Positions 1 to 9,353 are shown, numbered from the stretch's first letter. The stretch: DNA of 64,000 nucleotides from Rhodoplanes sp963840055 (GCA_963840055.1 CAWIXM010000008.1:1-64000), one strand, 5' to 3'. Numbers and translations: made by a program. Notes: generated from the letters alone by a model not told the origin.

Positions 1-102
1 CGGAGCAAAAATCCCTCAGTGAAGCAGCCGAGTTGGTCGGTTGCGCCGGAGTAAAAATCCGGCAGTTGGAAGCCCTGTGCCTGCGACGGCGAAGGGCGAG
101 GG

Positions 103-1602
103 ATGAAGCAAGTGGAGCTCTATGCGAAGGTTCGATATGCGGTTCAGGTTGAGGGACTGAGCGAGCGGGCGGCGGCGCGGCGGTTTGGGATTGATCCGCG
201 GACGGTCGCCAAGATGATGGCGTTTTCTGTTCCGCCTGGTTATCGGCGGTCGCGGCCGCCGGCGAAGCCGAAGCTGGGCGCGTACATTGCGACCATCGAC
301 AATATCCTGGCGGACGACAAATGCCGGCCGAAGAAGCAGCAGCATACGGCGAAGCGGATTTTCGAACGGCTTCGCGACGAGCACGGCTTCACGGGCGGCA
401 TCACGATCGTGAAGGACTACGTGGCCGGTTGGCGGCAACGATCGCAGGAGATGTTCGTGCCGCTGGTGCATCCGCCTGGCCATGCCCAGGTGGACTTTGG
501 CGAGGCCATCGGCATCATCGGGGGCATCGAGCGGAAGATTCACTTCTTTGCATTCGATCTGCCGCACTCGGACGGTTGTTTTGTGGTGGCCTATCCGGCG
601 GAGACGACCGAGGCCTTCTGCGACGGCCACGTTCAGGCGTTCGCGTTTTTTGGCGGCGTGCCACGGTCGATTTTATACGATAACACCAAGCTTGCAGTGG
701 CCCGCATTCTTGGCGACGGCAAGCGCCAGCGGACGCGGACATTCACCGAGCTGCAATCGCACTACCTGTTCGAGGACCGGTTCGGCCGACCTGGCAAAGG
801 CAACGACAAGGGCAAGGTCGAAGGGCTGGTCGGCTATGCGCGGCGGAACTTTCTGGTGCCGATCCCAGCGTTCGCGAGCTTTGCGGCGTTGAACGCCCAT
901 CTGCTGGAGTGTTGCCGCAAGCGCCTGGGTGACCGCCTGCGCGGCCATGACGAGACGATCGGCGACCGACTGGAGCGCGATCTTGCCGCCTTCCGGATAC
1001 CGCTGCCGGCGCCTTACGACGCCTGCGAGAAGGTTGCGACGAAGGTCTCCTCGCTGTCGCTCGTGCGGTATCGACGCAACGACTACTCGGCGCCGACGAC
1101 CTACGGTCACCGCGACGTGCTGGTGCGCGGTTACGTCCATGAGGTGGTGATCTCATGCGGCGCGGAGGTGATCGCGCGTCATCCGCGGTCCTATGAGCGC
1201 GAGGACTTTGTGTTCGATCCGTTGCACTATCTCGCCCTGATTGAGCAGAAGATCAACGCGCTCGACCAGGCCGCGCCCCTGGCGGACTGGCGACTGCCCG
1301 AGGAGTTTGCTGCGCTGCGCCGCCTGCTCGAGGCTCGCCTGGACAAGCAAGGCAAGCGAGAGTTCGTTCAGGTCTTGCGCCTGATGGAGGCGTTCAGGAT
1401 CGAGGAGGTGACACTTGCCGTGCGCGATGCCATGGCGCGCGGTGCCCTCAGCTTCGACGCCGTGAAGCATCTGCTGCTGTGCCGGATCGAGCGCCGGCCG
1501 CCGCGCCTCGACATGACGATCTACCCCTATCTGCCCAAAGCTGTCGTCGCGACCACCTCGGCCAAGGCCTATCTGGGTCTGCTCACGGGAGTGGCGTCAT
1601 GA
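103..1602 (+). CDS. istA: IS21 family transposase IstA
   Basis: IstA is the DDE transposase that cuts and joins IS21 ends. The 499-residue protein starts with a helix-turn-helix region (about residues 15-40, with RFGIDPRTVAKM). It continues with an integrase catalytic core in which D131 (HAQVDFGE), D193 (LYDNTK) and E240 (KGKVEGL) can be assigned as the DDE triad. Length and motifs fit full-length family members, so the gene looks intact. The stop codon overlaps the istB start in an ATGA, which implies translational coupling. Confidence 0.93.
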   Translation: MKQVELYAKVRYAVQVEGLSERAAARRFGIDPRTVAKMMAFSVPPGYRRSRPPAKPKLGAYIATIDNILADDKCRPKKQQHTAKRIFERLRDEHGFTGGITIVKDYVAGWRQRSQEMFVPLVHPPGHAQVDFGEAIGIIGGIERKIHFFAFDLPHSDGCFVVAYPAETTEAFCDGHVQAFAFFGGVPRSILYDNTKLAVARILGDGKRQRTRTFTELQSHYLFEDRFGRPGKGNDKGKVEGLVGYARRNFLVPIPAFASFAALNAHLLECCRKRLGDRLRGHDETIGDRLERDLAAFRIPLPAPYDACEKVATKVSSLSLVRYRRNDYSAPTTYGHRDVLVRGYVHEVVISCGAEVIARHPRSYEREDFVFDPLHYLALIEQKINALDQAAPLADWRLPEEFAALRRLLEARLDKQGKREFVQVLRLMEAFRIEEVTLAVRDAMARGALSFDAVKHLLLCRIERRPPRLDMTIYPYLPKAVVATTSAKAYLGLLTGVAS

Positions 1603-2393
1603 CCGATACCCCGCAGGTTCTCCTGGCGCACCACCTCAAGACGCTCAAGCTTCCGACCTTCCTGCGCGAGTACGACAAGGTGGCGCGCCAATGCGCCGCC
1701 GAGGGCGTCGACTATCCGCGTTATCTGCTGCGGCTCGCCGAGCTGGAGTTGATTGATCGCGAGCGGCGTACGATCGAGCGCCGCATCAAGGCGGCCAAGT
1801 TCCCGACCGTGAAGAGCCTCGACAGTTTCGACTTTGCGGCCTTTCCGTCGTTGAACAAAGCGCTGGTGATGGAGCTGGCGCGATCGGAATATGTCGCGCG
1901 GCGCGAGAACATCATCGCGGTCGGCAACAGCGGCACGGGGAAGACTCACGTCGGTCTGGGACTCGGTCTTGCAGCCTGCCAGAAGGGCCTGTCGGTCGGC
2001 TTTACCACCGCCGCCGCTCTCGCGCACGAGCTGATCGAGGCGCGCGACGACAAGCGCCTCTTACGCCTGCAGCGCCAGTACGCCGCCTACAAGCTGCTGA
2101 TCATCGACGAACTCGGATACGTGCCGCTGTCGCAGACCGGCGCCGAGTTGCTGTTCGAGGTCTTCAGCCAGCGTTACGAACGGGGCGCCACCCTCGTGAC
2201 CAGCAATCTGCCGTTCGACGAATGGACCAGCGTATTCGGGTCCGAGCGATTGACCGGTGCCCTGCTCGATCGTTTGACCCACCATGTCCATATTCTCGAA
2301 ATGAACGGCGAAAGCTACAGGCTCGCCCAAAGCAAGCGACGCGCGAAACGCTCCAGACCCGATTCATCATCCGATGGGCCGCCGGATAACTGA
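1599..2393 (+). CDS. istB: IS21 family helper ATPase IstB
   Basis: IstB is the AAA+ ATPase (DnaC/DnaA-like) that assembles on DNA and activates IstA for target selection. The ATG at 1599 overlaps the istA stop, giving 264 residues, the normal IstB size. A longer in-frame upstream extension lies inside istA and was rejected. The Walker A motif GNSGTGKT is at residues 109-116, and Walker B (LLIID-E, D170/E171) follows. The C-terminus is basic, as in the family. The gene appears complete. Confidence 0.93.
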   Translation: MTDTPQVLLAHHLKTLKLPTFLREYDKVARQCAAEGVDYPRYLLRLAELELIDRERRTIERRIKAAKFPTVKSLDSFDFAAFPSLNKALVMELARSEYVARRENIIAVGNSGTGKTHVGLGLGLAACQKGLSVGFTTAAALAHELIEARDDKRLLRLQRQYAAYKLLIIDELGYVPLSQTGAELLFEVFSQRYERGATLVTSNLPFDEWTSVFGSERLTGALLDRLTHHVHILEMNGESYRLAQSKRRAKRSRPDSSSDGPPDN

Positions 2394-2599
2394 CCCGCCA
2401 TCACCAGACATCATGCGTTCGCGACCATAAACAAGCGCGCATCGCGGCTCCCGGATGATCGCTCGGTGCGCGCTCTCGCCGTCAAGCCCCGCGCCAGAAG
2501 CGCGCCGCTACGCGGTTGCAGGGCTTGACCGCTCGCGCGACCGAGCACACCCGCCTTCCGTGCCGCATAGCCCAATCAACGAAGCGCCAATCCCGTCGT

Positions 2600-2649
2600 G
2601 ATGCAATTTTGCTCCGGCCCGCCGATGCAATTTCTCTCCGGCGTTGACA
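2600..2649. repeat. Right terminal repeats of the IS21 element
   Basis: Two related 14-mers, CGGAGCAAAATTGC and CGGAGAGAAATTGC, sit 24 bp apart on the minus strand and end in TGTCAACGC. They mirror the CGGAGyAAAAATCC copies at 1-14 and 47-60. Multiple short terminal repeats that bind IstA are normal for IS21 elements. Confidence 0.7.
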
Positions 2650-2727
2650 TTTGAGCGATGGGTTTGGTAGAAATAACTGTTTTTATGGGTCGTTTTGCAG
2701 TTGGCGCATGGATTTCCAGTCGCCCAT

Positions 2728-3714
2728 TCAACAGTGAAGTGCAACGGGCAGATTTCTGGCGCTGAAGAAAATCTCGCGAGGGGTTTGGTAGCCGAGTATC
2801 TTTCTGGGGCGAGAGTTGAGTTTGTCCTCGACCCTTTGGACATCGGCATCGGACAAAATAGAGAAGTCGGAACCTTTTGGGAAGTACTGCCTGAAGAGGC
2901 CGTTAGTGTGTTCGTTGAGGCCGCGTTCCCACGAGTGATAGGGCTTGGCAAAATAGGATAGTGCCCCCAGCGAGGTTGCGATTTGGGCGTGAGAGGCGAA
3001 CTCTTTTCCATTGTCGTAAGTGATTGTTTCGATTTGGTCAGCGAGCGGCAAAAGCACGCGTGCGCAGGCCTGCACGACAGAGTCCGCGTTCTTGTCCGGC
3101 AGTTTGGCGAGCTTGGTGTATTTGGAGGTTCGCTCGACGTGCGACATGACAACGCCTTTGTGATTGGCGCCGATAATCGTGTCGGCCTCCCAGTCTCCGA
3201 TGCGGATTTTTGCGGCGACAATAGGAGGCCGCTGATCGATATCGACGCGGTTCGGAATCAGCCCGCGCCCCGAATTCTTGCCCTTGCGCCTGTTGTATTT
3301 TTTGCCGCTGTGACGCAAGTGAAGATACAGCGTGCCCCCGTCTTTCTTGTCTTTCCAGACATGCTGATAGATGCGCTCGTGACTGATAAAGGCGACGCCA
3401 TCCTTCGCCAGACGCCCGCTGATCTGATCGGGACTCCACTGCTGTTGCGTCAGTTTTTCTTCGATCAGCTCCACCAAATCTGGCGTTATTTTGCGCGGCT
3501 TGTCCGAGGCCTCTTGGCGTCTCTGCGAGGCCTTCTCGTGCGCTTGCTTGAAGCGATAGCCGCGCGCGCCGGTGTTGCGAACAAGCTCGCGGCTGATCGT
3601 CGACGGATCGACGCCAATTTGCCGCGCGATGTGGGCTTGCGAGTGGCCGCTTTGCAAGAGCGCGTAAATCTGGCAGCGTTGTTCGCAGGTCAGATGGAGA
3701 TAGCCTTCGGGCAT
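2728..3714 (-). CDS. IS30 family transposase
   Basis: DDE transposase of an IS30 element, 328 residues. The ATG at 3714 is preferred over an upstream in-frame ATG at 3792 because GGAGG lies just before it. The N-terminal helix-turn-helix includes LQSGHSQAHIARQIGVDPST. The catalytic core shows the family motifs IGDWEADTI (D), ITYDNGKEF (D) and NEHTNGLFRQYFPKG (E). The frame is intact. Only IS elements flank it, so it says nothing about host function. Confidence 0.92.
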   Translation of the reverse strand: MPEGYLHLTCEQRCQIYALLQSGHSQAHIARQIGVDPSTISRELVRNTGARGYRFKQAHEKASQRRQEASDKPRKITPDLVELIEEKLTQQQWSPDQISGRLAKDGVAFISHERIYQHVWKDKKDGGTLYLHLRHSGKKYNRRKGKNSGRGLIPNRVDIDQRPPIVAAKIRIGDWEADTIIGANHKGVVMSHVERTSKYTKLAKLPDKNADSVVQACARVLLPLADQIETITYDNGKEFASHAQIATSLGALSYFAKPYHSWERGLNEHTNGLFRQYFPKGSDFSILSDADVQRVEDKLNSRPRKILGYQTPREIFFSARNLPVALHC

Positions 3715-3933
3715 TTTTCCTCCGTGAGATGTGCTGTCCCACGCAAGGATAGTCTTCCATCTGACCGCCAGAAAAACCGGCATACACAACATGGCAAAGT
3801 CTGGCGGGAGAAAACGTCGGCCTCAAGGGTGCTCGCTGCGCTCGCATCGTCTCCGGCGACTAAAGCCCTTGACCCCGACCCTTTCCCCCGCCACTCACTC
3901 CGCCATGCCGTCTATGCTGCCCTGTTGCACTTC
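2736..3933 (-). mobile_element. IS30-family insertion sequence
   Basis: The element contains one intact transposase gene. Candidate terminal inverted repeats are GAAGTGCAACGGGCAG at 2736-2751 and, on the minus strand, GAAGTGCAACAGGGCAG at 3917-3933. These match over 16 bases apart from one inserted base. The left repeat overlaps the last codons of the transposase. The size of about 1.2 kb fits IS30 elements. I could not define a target duplication, so the exact ends are approximate. Confidence 0.7.
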
Positions 3934-3971
3934 GGATTTGAAACGGCGAGTCAATAAAAATGAGCAACTAC

Positions 3972-4184
3972 TTATGGACTGATTAATAACAGCCCGTCCT
4001 TCATTTCACCTAGCTTGACCTCGGGAACGGTGCCGAAAGCTCTCCGACCTCCGATATCGATCCACCAAGCCTCCACCGATTGAGCTGACGGACCCCTCTC
4101 AATTTTTAACTCAGCCCTTACTGGGAGACATATGGCTGAACCAGCGATCACGATGATCGACGCCGTTACGAGCCATTTCTTCAT
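3972..4184 (-). CDS. Small secreted protein, function unknown
   Basis: A 70-residue protein with a clear Sec-type signal peptide: MKKW, a hydrophobic stretch, then a cut expected after PVRA near residue 24. About 46 mature residues remain and predict no known domain. The start at 4184 is supported by AGGAGG six bases upstream. An in-frame start six codons earlier has no such site. The gene sits alone between the IS30 element and a decayed SEC-C gene in an accessory region. I do not recognise the family. Confidence 0.6.
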   Translation of the reverse strand: MKKWLVTASIIVIAGSAICLPVRAELKIERGPSAQSVEAWWIDIGGRRAFGTVPEVKLGEMKDGLLLISP

Positions 4185-4400
4185 CGCCGCCTCCTGTAGC
4201 AACCACCGTCAATCATGATGCATCGTTTGAGATAACGACGAGGCTGACCCGACGGTTTCAACCAGATCGTGATTTTCATTTGAAACAGCAAAGCTCAGAG
4301 CGATGGAGCCTCCTGATTCGCCAGCCTCGGTCTTCTCGACGCACGCATCCTTGTGGCAGGCTCTGGTGGGCGTCGAAGATACATCTCATGAGGGCAAACC

Positions 4401-4576
4401 GTGACCCCGCAGCCGTTATCTGAGGAAGAGTTTGACAGCCTGAGCGAGGCGCTCGAGTGTGTGGGTGCAGCCTGACCTACCGCCGATCGGAGCCAAAGGT
4501 CGGACGCAATGAGCCGTGCCCCTGCGGATCAGGCAAGAAATACAAGCTCTGCTGCGGCAGGGTGACGTTTCATTAG
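4401..4576 (+). pseudogene. Eroded UPF0149/SEC-C motif protein
   Basis: Two pieces of one protein are visible in different frames. From GTG 4401 one frame reads VTPQPLSEEEFDSL, which looks like the N-terminus of UPF0149 (YecA-like) proteins, and stops at 4473-4475. A second frame reads KVGRNEPCPCGSGKKYKLCC, a complete zinc-binding SEC-C motif, and ends at 4574-4576. The whole middle of the protein (usually more than 120 residues) is missing. This is a deleted, frameshifted relic. Confidence 0.65.
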
Positions 4577-4743
4577 GCGACGGTTGAATGGTCGACGCTC
4601 TCTCGCCGAGACGCCCAGTTCACTCCCCTTCATTGCTTGTTAACCGTCGTTCGTACCAATCCGACGGGCACCCGATCCATCGCCCTCAATAAGACCCAAC
4701 ACCGTTGCACTGAGGGTATTGTGTTTAATGGGTGGGTGCGAAA

Positions 4744-5136
4744 ATGAACCAGTTGTATACGGCGGCCGTGACGCTGCTCGCGCTGCTGCTGTATGTGATC
4801 GTTAGCTTGAACGTCGGGGAGGCGCGCCGAAAGTACGGGGTGAGAGCGCCCGCCACCACGGGAAACGAGCACTTCGAGCGAGCCTACCGCGTCCAGATGA
4901 ACACTCTGGAGCAGATGGCGTTTTTCCTCCCCTCGCTCTGGCTCTGCGCGATCTTTCTCTCCGACCTCGCCGCGGCGATCGGCGGGATGGTATGGGTCGG
5001 CGGGCGGGCTCTGTACGCGCTGGCGTACATCCACGACCCCGCATCGCGTGGGCGAGGCATGATGATCTCGCTCGTCGCGCAGAGTGCCCTGTACCTGGGC
5101 GCGCTGTTCGGGGTCGTGAGGTCCTTCTTCTTCTGA
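4744..5136 (+). CDS. MAPEG family membrane protein
   Basis: A 130-residue protein with about four hydrophobic segments (residues 5-22, 58-75, 78-92 and 108-128). Between the first two is the MAPEG-type segment with an E-R-A-Y-R-V-Q-x-N-T-L-E-Q pattern. MAPEG proteins are membrane-associated glutathione transferase/peroxidase-like enzymes, but bacterial substrates are mostly unknown. A GTG four codons upstream (4732) is an alternative start. There is no obvious operon partner. Confidence 0.82.
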   Translation: MNQLYTAAVTLLALLLYVIVSLNVGEARRKYGVRAPATTGNEHFERAYRVQMNTLEQMAFFLPSLWLCAIFLSDLAAAIGGMVWVGGRALYALAYIHDPASRGRGMMISLVAQSALYLGALFGVVRSFFF

Positions 5137-5279
5137 GCTTGCCAGGTTGCTTGATTGACCTCGAGACGTAGCCCATCGAAGACGTCTGGCCGGACTTCAA
5201 GGTCTGCGCGCAGGCGGCCTACCAAGCGCCGAGCCGAGCGATTCCAGCCGGGGGAGCGCGCGCCTCGGCTTTCAGAAAG

Positions 5280-5633
5280 GTGGCCTGCGGTGCCGCGTCG
5301 CTGGTGAGGAATTCATTCCCCGCACGAGGTCACCGACGCGCGCACCCATTTCAGCAAGGCTGGGCGGCCTTTTGCTTTCGTGGAAAAGCCCCAATCGGCG
5401 CAGGCATCGAGTGGGCCTTCGCGAACAACTGGACCCTGAAGGGCGAGTACATGTTCATCGGAACGGACAACAGTTCGCCCTGCGGCTTTGTTTTAGGCGG
5501 CCCTGTCATCCCGGCTAAAAACTATTGCTGGAACCACTCGGGACCCGATGGGATTAGCACAGCCAAGATCGGTTTGAACTATCGTTTCAGCGGTCTTTTT
5601 GGCGGTGTTGCGGCATTTGTCGGGCCGTACTGA
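5280..5633 (+). pseudogene. C-terminal remnant of an outer-membrane beta-barrel protein
   Basis: From about 5395 the frame reads GAGIEWAFANNWTLKGEYMF and later TAKIGLNYRF. These are the last two or three strands of the Omp25/RopB-type porin-like barrels common in Rhizobiales. The upstream residues (before about 5395) do not look like barrel, and there is no signal peptide. After the expected C-terminal Phe the frame runs on for about 14 residues, so the original stop is also lost. I read it as a decayed 3' fragment. Confidence 0.6.
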
Positions 5634-5644
5634 GCTTCTCACCC

Positions 5645-7813
5645 TTGGCCGCCCCCTACCCGGCGCTTTCCTGCGCCCTTGTCCGTCTGCGAACTCGAAC
5701 AAGCGCCCAGAGGGCTTGGTGCGAAGCCACATTGCGCCTGCAGGAGCACATTCTTCGCGCCATGTTCAACCAGGCCGGCGTTGGCATCGCGCAGATGGAC
5801 ACCACCGGGCACTTCAATCTCGTCAACAATCGATTCTGCGAGATCGTCCGGTATCCAACCCCGCAGCTACTGCAGATGCGGATTCAAGATCTGACCGATC
5901 CTGCCGACAAGTCCCACATGCGCACTCTGCTCACCCGTACCATCGAAACTGGGGAAGGATTTGCCGTCGAGACAAGAAACCTGTTGCCTGACGGGTCGCG
6001 CTTGTGGATCCGCAGCAACGTCGTCGCCATTCTCGACTGCGACGGTACCGCGCGCCATCTCATGACCGTCGTAGAGGACGTCACCGTCCGTCGCCGCGCT
6101 GAGGAAGATCTGCGTCGGGCGTATGATGATCTGCAGGAGGTGCTACACGAGCGCAGTGCGGCGCTCGAGCAGACCACCGAAGTGCTGCACACCGAGATCG
6201 AGCAAAGAAAGCGGGTTGAGGCCGCGCTCAAGCAGGACATTGCTGAGCGCCGCAAAGCACAAGAGGCGCTTGTGGAAAGCGAATGGCGCTTTCGCACGGT
6301 CATCCAGGGCGTCACCGACTACGCGATCTTTATGCTCGACCGCGACGGCTATATCACCAACTGGAACCTGGGAGCGCAGCGAATTTATCAATACACGGCG
6401 ACCGAGGTCGTCGGTCAGCATTTCAGTCGATTCTATTCCGAGGAGGAGCAACAGCGCGGTGAGCCCGCGCTCGCCCTCCAGCTCGCCGCTTATGAGGGCA
6501 AGTGCGTCGTCGAGGGCTGGCGCGTGCGCCGCGACAAGAGCTTGTTCTGGGCGAGCGCTGTCATCGAGGCGGTCCGTAACGAGGTGGGCAATCTCGTTGG
6601 CTATGTGAAGATCACGCGCGACATCACCGAACGACGGGAGGCGCAGGCTTCCCTCGAACGCGCGCAGGAGCAACTCGCCCAATCGCAAAAAATGGAAGCC
6701 CTGGGCCAACTGACGGGCAGCATCGCCCACGACTTCAACAACCTCCTGATGATCGTCAGCGGCCAGGCGCAGCTGCTGCGCCGCAGGCTCTCCGATGCCA
6801 AGCACCTCCAGGCCACCGACGCGATCCATTCGGCCGCCAATCGCGGCGAAAGCCTGACGCGCCAGCTGCTGGCGTTCTCGCGCCGCCAGCCGATCAACCC
6901 CGTCGTCACAGACCTCAGGGCGCGCGTGGAGGCAGTGCACGAAATGCTGGTCGGCTCCCTGCGCGGCAATGTTCAGCTCAAATGCGACATTCCGGAGGAC
7001 GTCTGGCTGGTCGAGGTCGACATCGCCGAGCTCGAATTGGCGTTGGTCAACCTTGCGGTCAACGCGCGCGACGCCATGCCGGGCGGAGGCTCGATCACGC
7101 TGTCGGCGCGAAACGTCACGCTCAAGAAAAACGACGGCGTCGATCAGCTCGAGGGAGACTTCGTCGCCCTGGCCATGATCGATACCGGCGTTGGGATCGC
7201 ACCTGACGTCCTGCCCAGGATTTTCGAGCCATTCTTCACGACCAAGGCGCTAGACAAGGGCACCGGTCTCGGCCTGGCTCAGGTCTATGGGTTCTCGCAT
7301 CAATCGGGAGGCACGGTGGTCGCGACTAGCGCAGTGGGCAGCGGCACCACCGTCACCATCTACCTGCCGCGCAAGCACGCTGCGCTGGTCGAAGCCGTGG
7401 AGACGCCTCCCACGCAGCCGATGGTTCCAGGGCAGGGGACGATTCTGATCGTCGAGGACACCATCGAGGTCGGCGACGTCACTGCGTCTCTCGTCGAGCA
7501 ACTCGGCTACCAGACGCTGCGCGCGGAAAACGCCACCGACGCGCTATACATGTTGCGACAAGGTAAGAAGGTCGATCTCGTCCTCAGCGATATCGTCATG
7601 CCAGGCGCCATGAACGGGATCGCGCTGGCACAGGAAATCGGCAATCACCATCCCCAAATTCCCGTCCTTCTGACCACCGCCTATAGCGACGTCGTGCAAA
7701 CAGCCGAGTCGCGGTTCGCGATCTTGCGCAAGCCGTTCCAGTTGGCGGCGCTGGAAAAGTCCCTGCGGGAAGCATTGGAGCGCGGCGGGGGAGAACGACC
7801 CGCCTCGGCGTAG
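5645..7813 (+). CDS. PAS-domain hybrid sensor histidine kinase with receiver domain
   Basis: Numbering is from TTG 5645 (722 residues). A first PAS domain (about 38-150) is followed by a coiled-coil linker (150-210) and a second PAS domain (about 212-330). The HisKA H-box contains LTGSIAHDFNNLL (H362). The HATPase_c domain shows NLAVNARDAMP, DTGVGI, FEPFFTTK and GTGLGL. A C-terminal receiver domain carries the phospho-acceptor D649 (LSDIVMPG) and K696. There is no transmembrane segment, so it is probably cytosolic. The start is uncertain because the TTG lacks a ribosome site; ATG 5762 would remove only sequence before the PAS core. No partner regulator is adjacent. Confidence 0.88.
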   Translation: MAAPYPALSCALVRLRTRTSAQRAWCEATLRLQEHILRAMFNQAGVGIAQMDTTGHFNLVNNRFCEIVRYPTPQLLQMRIQDLTDPADKSHMRTLLTRTIETGEGFAVETRNLLPDGSRLWIRSNVVAILDCDGTARHLMTVVEDVTVRRRAEEDLRRAYDDLQEVLHERSAALEQTTEVLHTEIEQRKRVEAALKQDIAERRKAQEALVESEWRFRTVIQGVTDYAIFMLDRDGYITNWNLGAQRIYQYTATEVVGQHFSRFYSEEEQQRGEPALALQLAAYEGKCVVEGWRVRRDKSLFWASAVIEAVRNEVGNLVGYVKITRDITERREAQASLERAQEQLAQSQKMEALGQLTGSIAHDFNNLLMIVSGQAQLLRRRLSDAKHLQATDAIHSAANRGESLTRQLLAFSRRQPINPVVTDLRARVEAVHEMLVGSLRGNVQLKCDIPEDVWLVEVDIAELELALVNLAVNARDAMPGGGSITLSARNVTLKKNDGVDQLEGDFVALAMIDTGVGIAPDVLPRIFEPFFTTKALDKGTGLGLAQVYGFSHQSGGTVVATSAVGSGTTVTIYLPRKHAALVEAVETPPTQPMVPGQGTILIVEDTIEVGDVTASLVEQLGYQTLRAENATDALYMLRQGKKVDLVLSDIVMPGAMNGIALAQEIGNHHPQIPVLLTTAYSDVVQTAESRFAILRKPFQLAALEKSLREALERGGGERPASA

Positions 7814-8205
7814 GGTACGGCGCGAGAGGCGTGACACCGCAATAGACCGCCAAGATGTTTGGCATCGAAGTTCCCGCGTCGATCTCGCTACGTGTCGCCC
7901 ACCTGATCGAGAAGTCGCGAGTTCTTATCGCGCCGCAAGAGTCCGGAAGTGGCACTCTTCGCCAATTCGCTGCGCTGCAACGGGGCGTCTGCAGTTGAGG
8001 GCAGACCGCCCGTGGCGGGCACGCGAGCTTGACGGGTGAGTTTGACCCACAGCAGTCATTTCTAAGCGGACAGCCGAACGTCAACTTCACCCATTCGCCT
8101 CGTCCGGTGTCATCGGCCGGTTGATGTCTCTGTGGCAAGCATTGAAGATTGCCGAACTCGACGATCCTGTTCACAGTGCGGAGATAGACCGGCTATCCTG
8201 CCCCC
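7814..8205. other. Intergenic region with one copy of a direct repeat
   Basis: There is no convincing gene here. Bases 7950-8022 are about 85% identical to 9281-9353 downstream of the oxidoreductase. The remainder looks like degraded sequence with short unsupported frames. Confidence 0.5.
7950..8022 (+). repeat. Direct repeat, copy 1
   Basis: About 73 bp beginning TGGCACTCTTCGCCAATTCG. The same orientation and sequence recur at 9281-9353 with roughly ten differences. The two copies bracket the Gfo/Idh/MocA gene. Confidence 0.8.
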
Positions 8206-9177
8206 ATGAGCACGTTTTCTGAGCAACAGCACAGGGTCGGGCTGATCGGAGCCGGTGAGGTCGTCAGACGATTTTATCTCCCGGTTCTTGAATCCCGTTC
8301 TGACATCCAGGTGCGGGCGATCTGTAGTGGCGATGGTCGGCGCGCAGCTGAAATTGCGCAGCTACTGAAAATTCCGTCAGTTGCCGTTGACTATCGGTCG
8401 CTGCTCGATGACGAAGAGATCGAATCAGTTTTTGTTTGTACGCCGCCGTATATGCATTTCGAGATCGCGTCCTATGCTTTCCAGTGTGGCAAGAACGTCC
8501 TCCTCGAAAAGCCGCCCTGCGGAACGTATGAGGAACTGGCGTCACTGCAGGCGATATCGGCGCAGAGCGGTTGCGTGCTCGATGTCACATTTAACAACGC
8601 GGCGCGCGAAGACAATGTCTGGCTTGTCGAAACAGTGCAGCAGGGAAAGATCGGCGCGATCGAACTGATCGAGCTTGAGTGGCTTCGCACAAAACCGCGA
8701 CCAGACAAGGCCTGGGCCAATAATCCCCAAACCGCAGGCGGTGGAGGAATCCTGGCTGATCTTGGCTCGCACCTGTTACGAATAGGAGTTTCGCTGGTCC
8801 CACAGGCTCGGCGGTGCATCGCCTACTGCAGAACGACGCGTCACTCATCTAGCTGCGCGCAGATCGAAGACATCGCCTGCGCGAACATCTTGGTCGATGA
8901 AGCGGTGCAAATTGTCCTGAAGGTCGGCTGGGGGATGCAGATGAACGTGCCTGTCCGTTTTAGCGTTGTGGCGCATGGTGCAACCGCTTCCCTGTCGAGC
9001 AAGGATTATCCGGTATCATCGAGCGACGGTTATTTTAGCGTATTAGATCGATTTATTGCTGCCGCGCGTCTTCGCCAGCAGTCGGACCTCACAGCTGTGA
9101 ATAAGGCGATGCGGTTGCTGCACGCTTTATACGAGAGCAGCCGGTTGGGAGTGCCTATGACGGTTGATCTACGCTAG
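8206..9177 (+). CDS. Gfo/Idh/MocA family NAD(P)-dependent oxidoreductase
   Basis: A 323-residue protein with an N-terminal Rossmann fold. The dinucleotide-binding VGLIGAGEV is at residues 11-19, and the family EKP motif (LLEKPPCG) is at residues 101-103. The second half has the expected alpha/beta substrate domain with GGGGILADLGSH, where the D and H fit the usual catalytic region. Family members oxidise sugars, sugar nucleotides or inositols; the substrate cannot be read from sequence. It stands alone between two direct repeats in an accessory region, which suggests acquisition as a cassette. Confidence 0.87.
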   Translation: MSTFSEQQHRVGLIGAGEVVRRFYLPVLESRSDIQVRAICSGDGRRAAEIAQLLKIPSVAVDYRSLLDDEEIESVFVCTPPYMHFEIASYAFQCGKNVLLEKPPCGTYEELASLQAISAQSGCVLDVTFNNAAREDNVWLVETVQQGKIGAIELIELEWLRTKPRPDKAWANNPQTAGGGGILADLGSHLLRIGVSLVPQARRCIAYCRTTRHSSSCAQIEDIACANILVDEAVQIVLKVGWGMQMNVPVRFSVVAHGATASLSSKDYPVSSSDGYFSVLDRFIAAARLRQQSDLTAVNKAMRLLHALYESSRLGVPMTVDLR

Positions 9178-9280
9178 CAGAGGCACGAATAAAGGTGCGT
9201 CGCAGAGCCGTGGCAGCAATTGCTGGCATGAAGGTGATTTCAGACGCAGAAAAACTTTGGCTCGCTTGAATGGCTGGTCA

Positions 9281-9353
9281 TGGCACTCTTCGCCAATTCG
9301 CCGAGCTGCAATGGGGCGTCTGCAGTTAAGGGCAGACCGTCCGTGGCCGGCAA
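9281..9353 (+). repeat. Direct repeat, copy 2
   Basis: Partner of 7950-8022. It lies about 40 bp beyond the stop codon (minus strand) of the nuclease-translocase gene. It could be a shared relic or a recombination scar. It is not recognisable as a known insertion-sequence end. Confidence 0.8.

Larger units (their letters stand above)
1..2649 (+). mobile_element. IS21-family insertion sequence, left end cut by the window
   Basis: The element carries istA and istB in the usual overlapping order. Repeats typical of IS21 termini are visible. CGGAGyAAAAATCC occurs at 1-14 and 47-60, and related inverted copies CGGAGCAAAATTGC (2603-2616) and CGGAGAGAAATTGC (2627-2640) lie at the other end. The right tip reads TGTCAACGCCGGAG on the minus strand and ends near 2649. 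The matching left tip is not seen, so the element probably starts just before base 1. Both genes look intact, so the element may be functional. An IS30 element begins about 85 bp downstream. Confidence 0.85.

Noticed and set aside
8472..8848. Minus-strand frames opposite the Gfo/Idh/MocA gene
   Set aside because: They are fully covered by a convincing plus-strand oxidoreductase and have no ribosome sites or domains.
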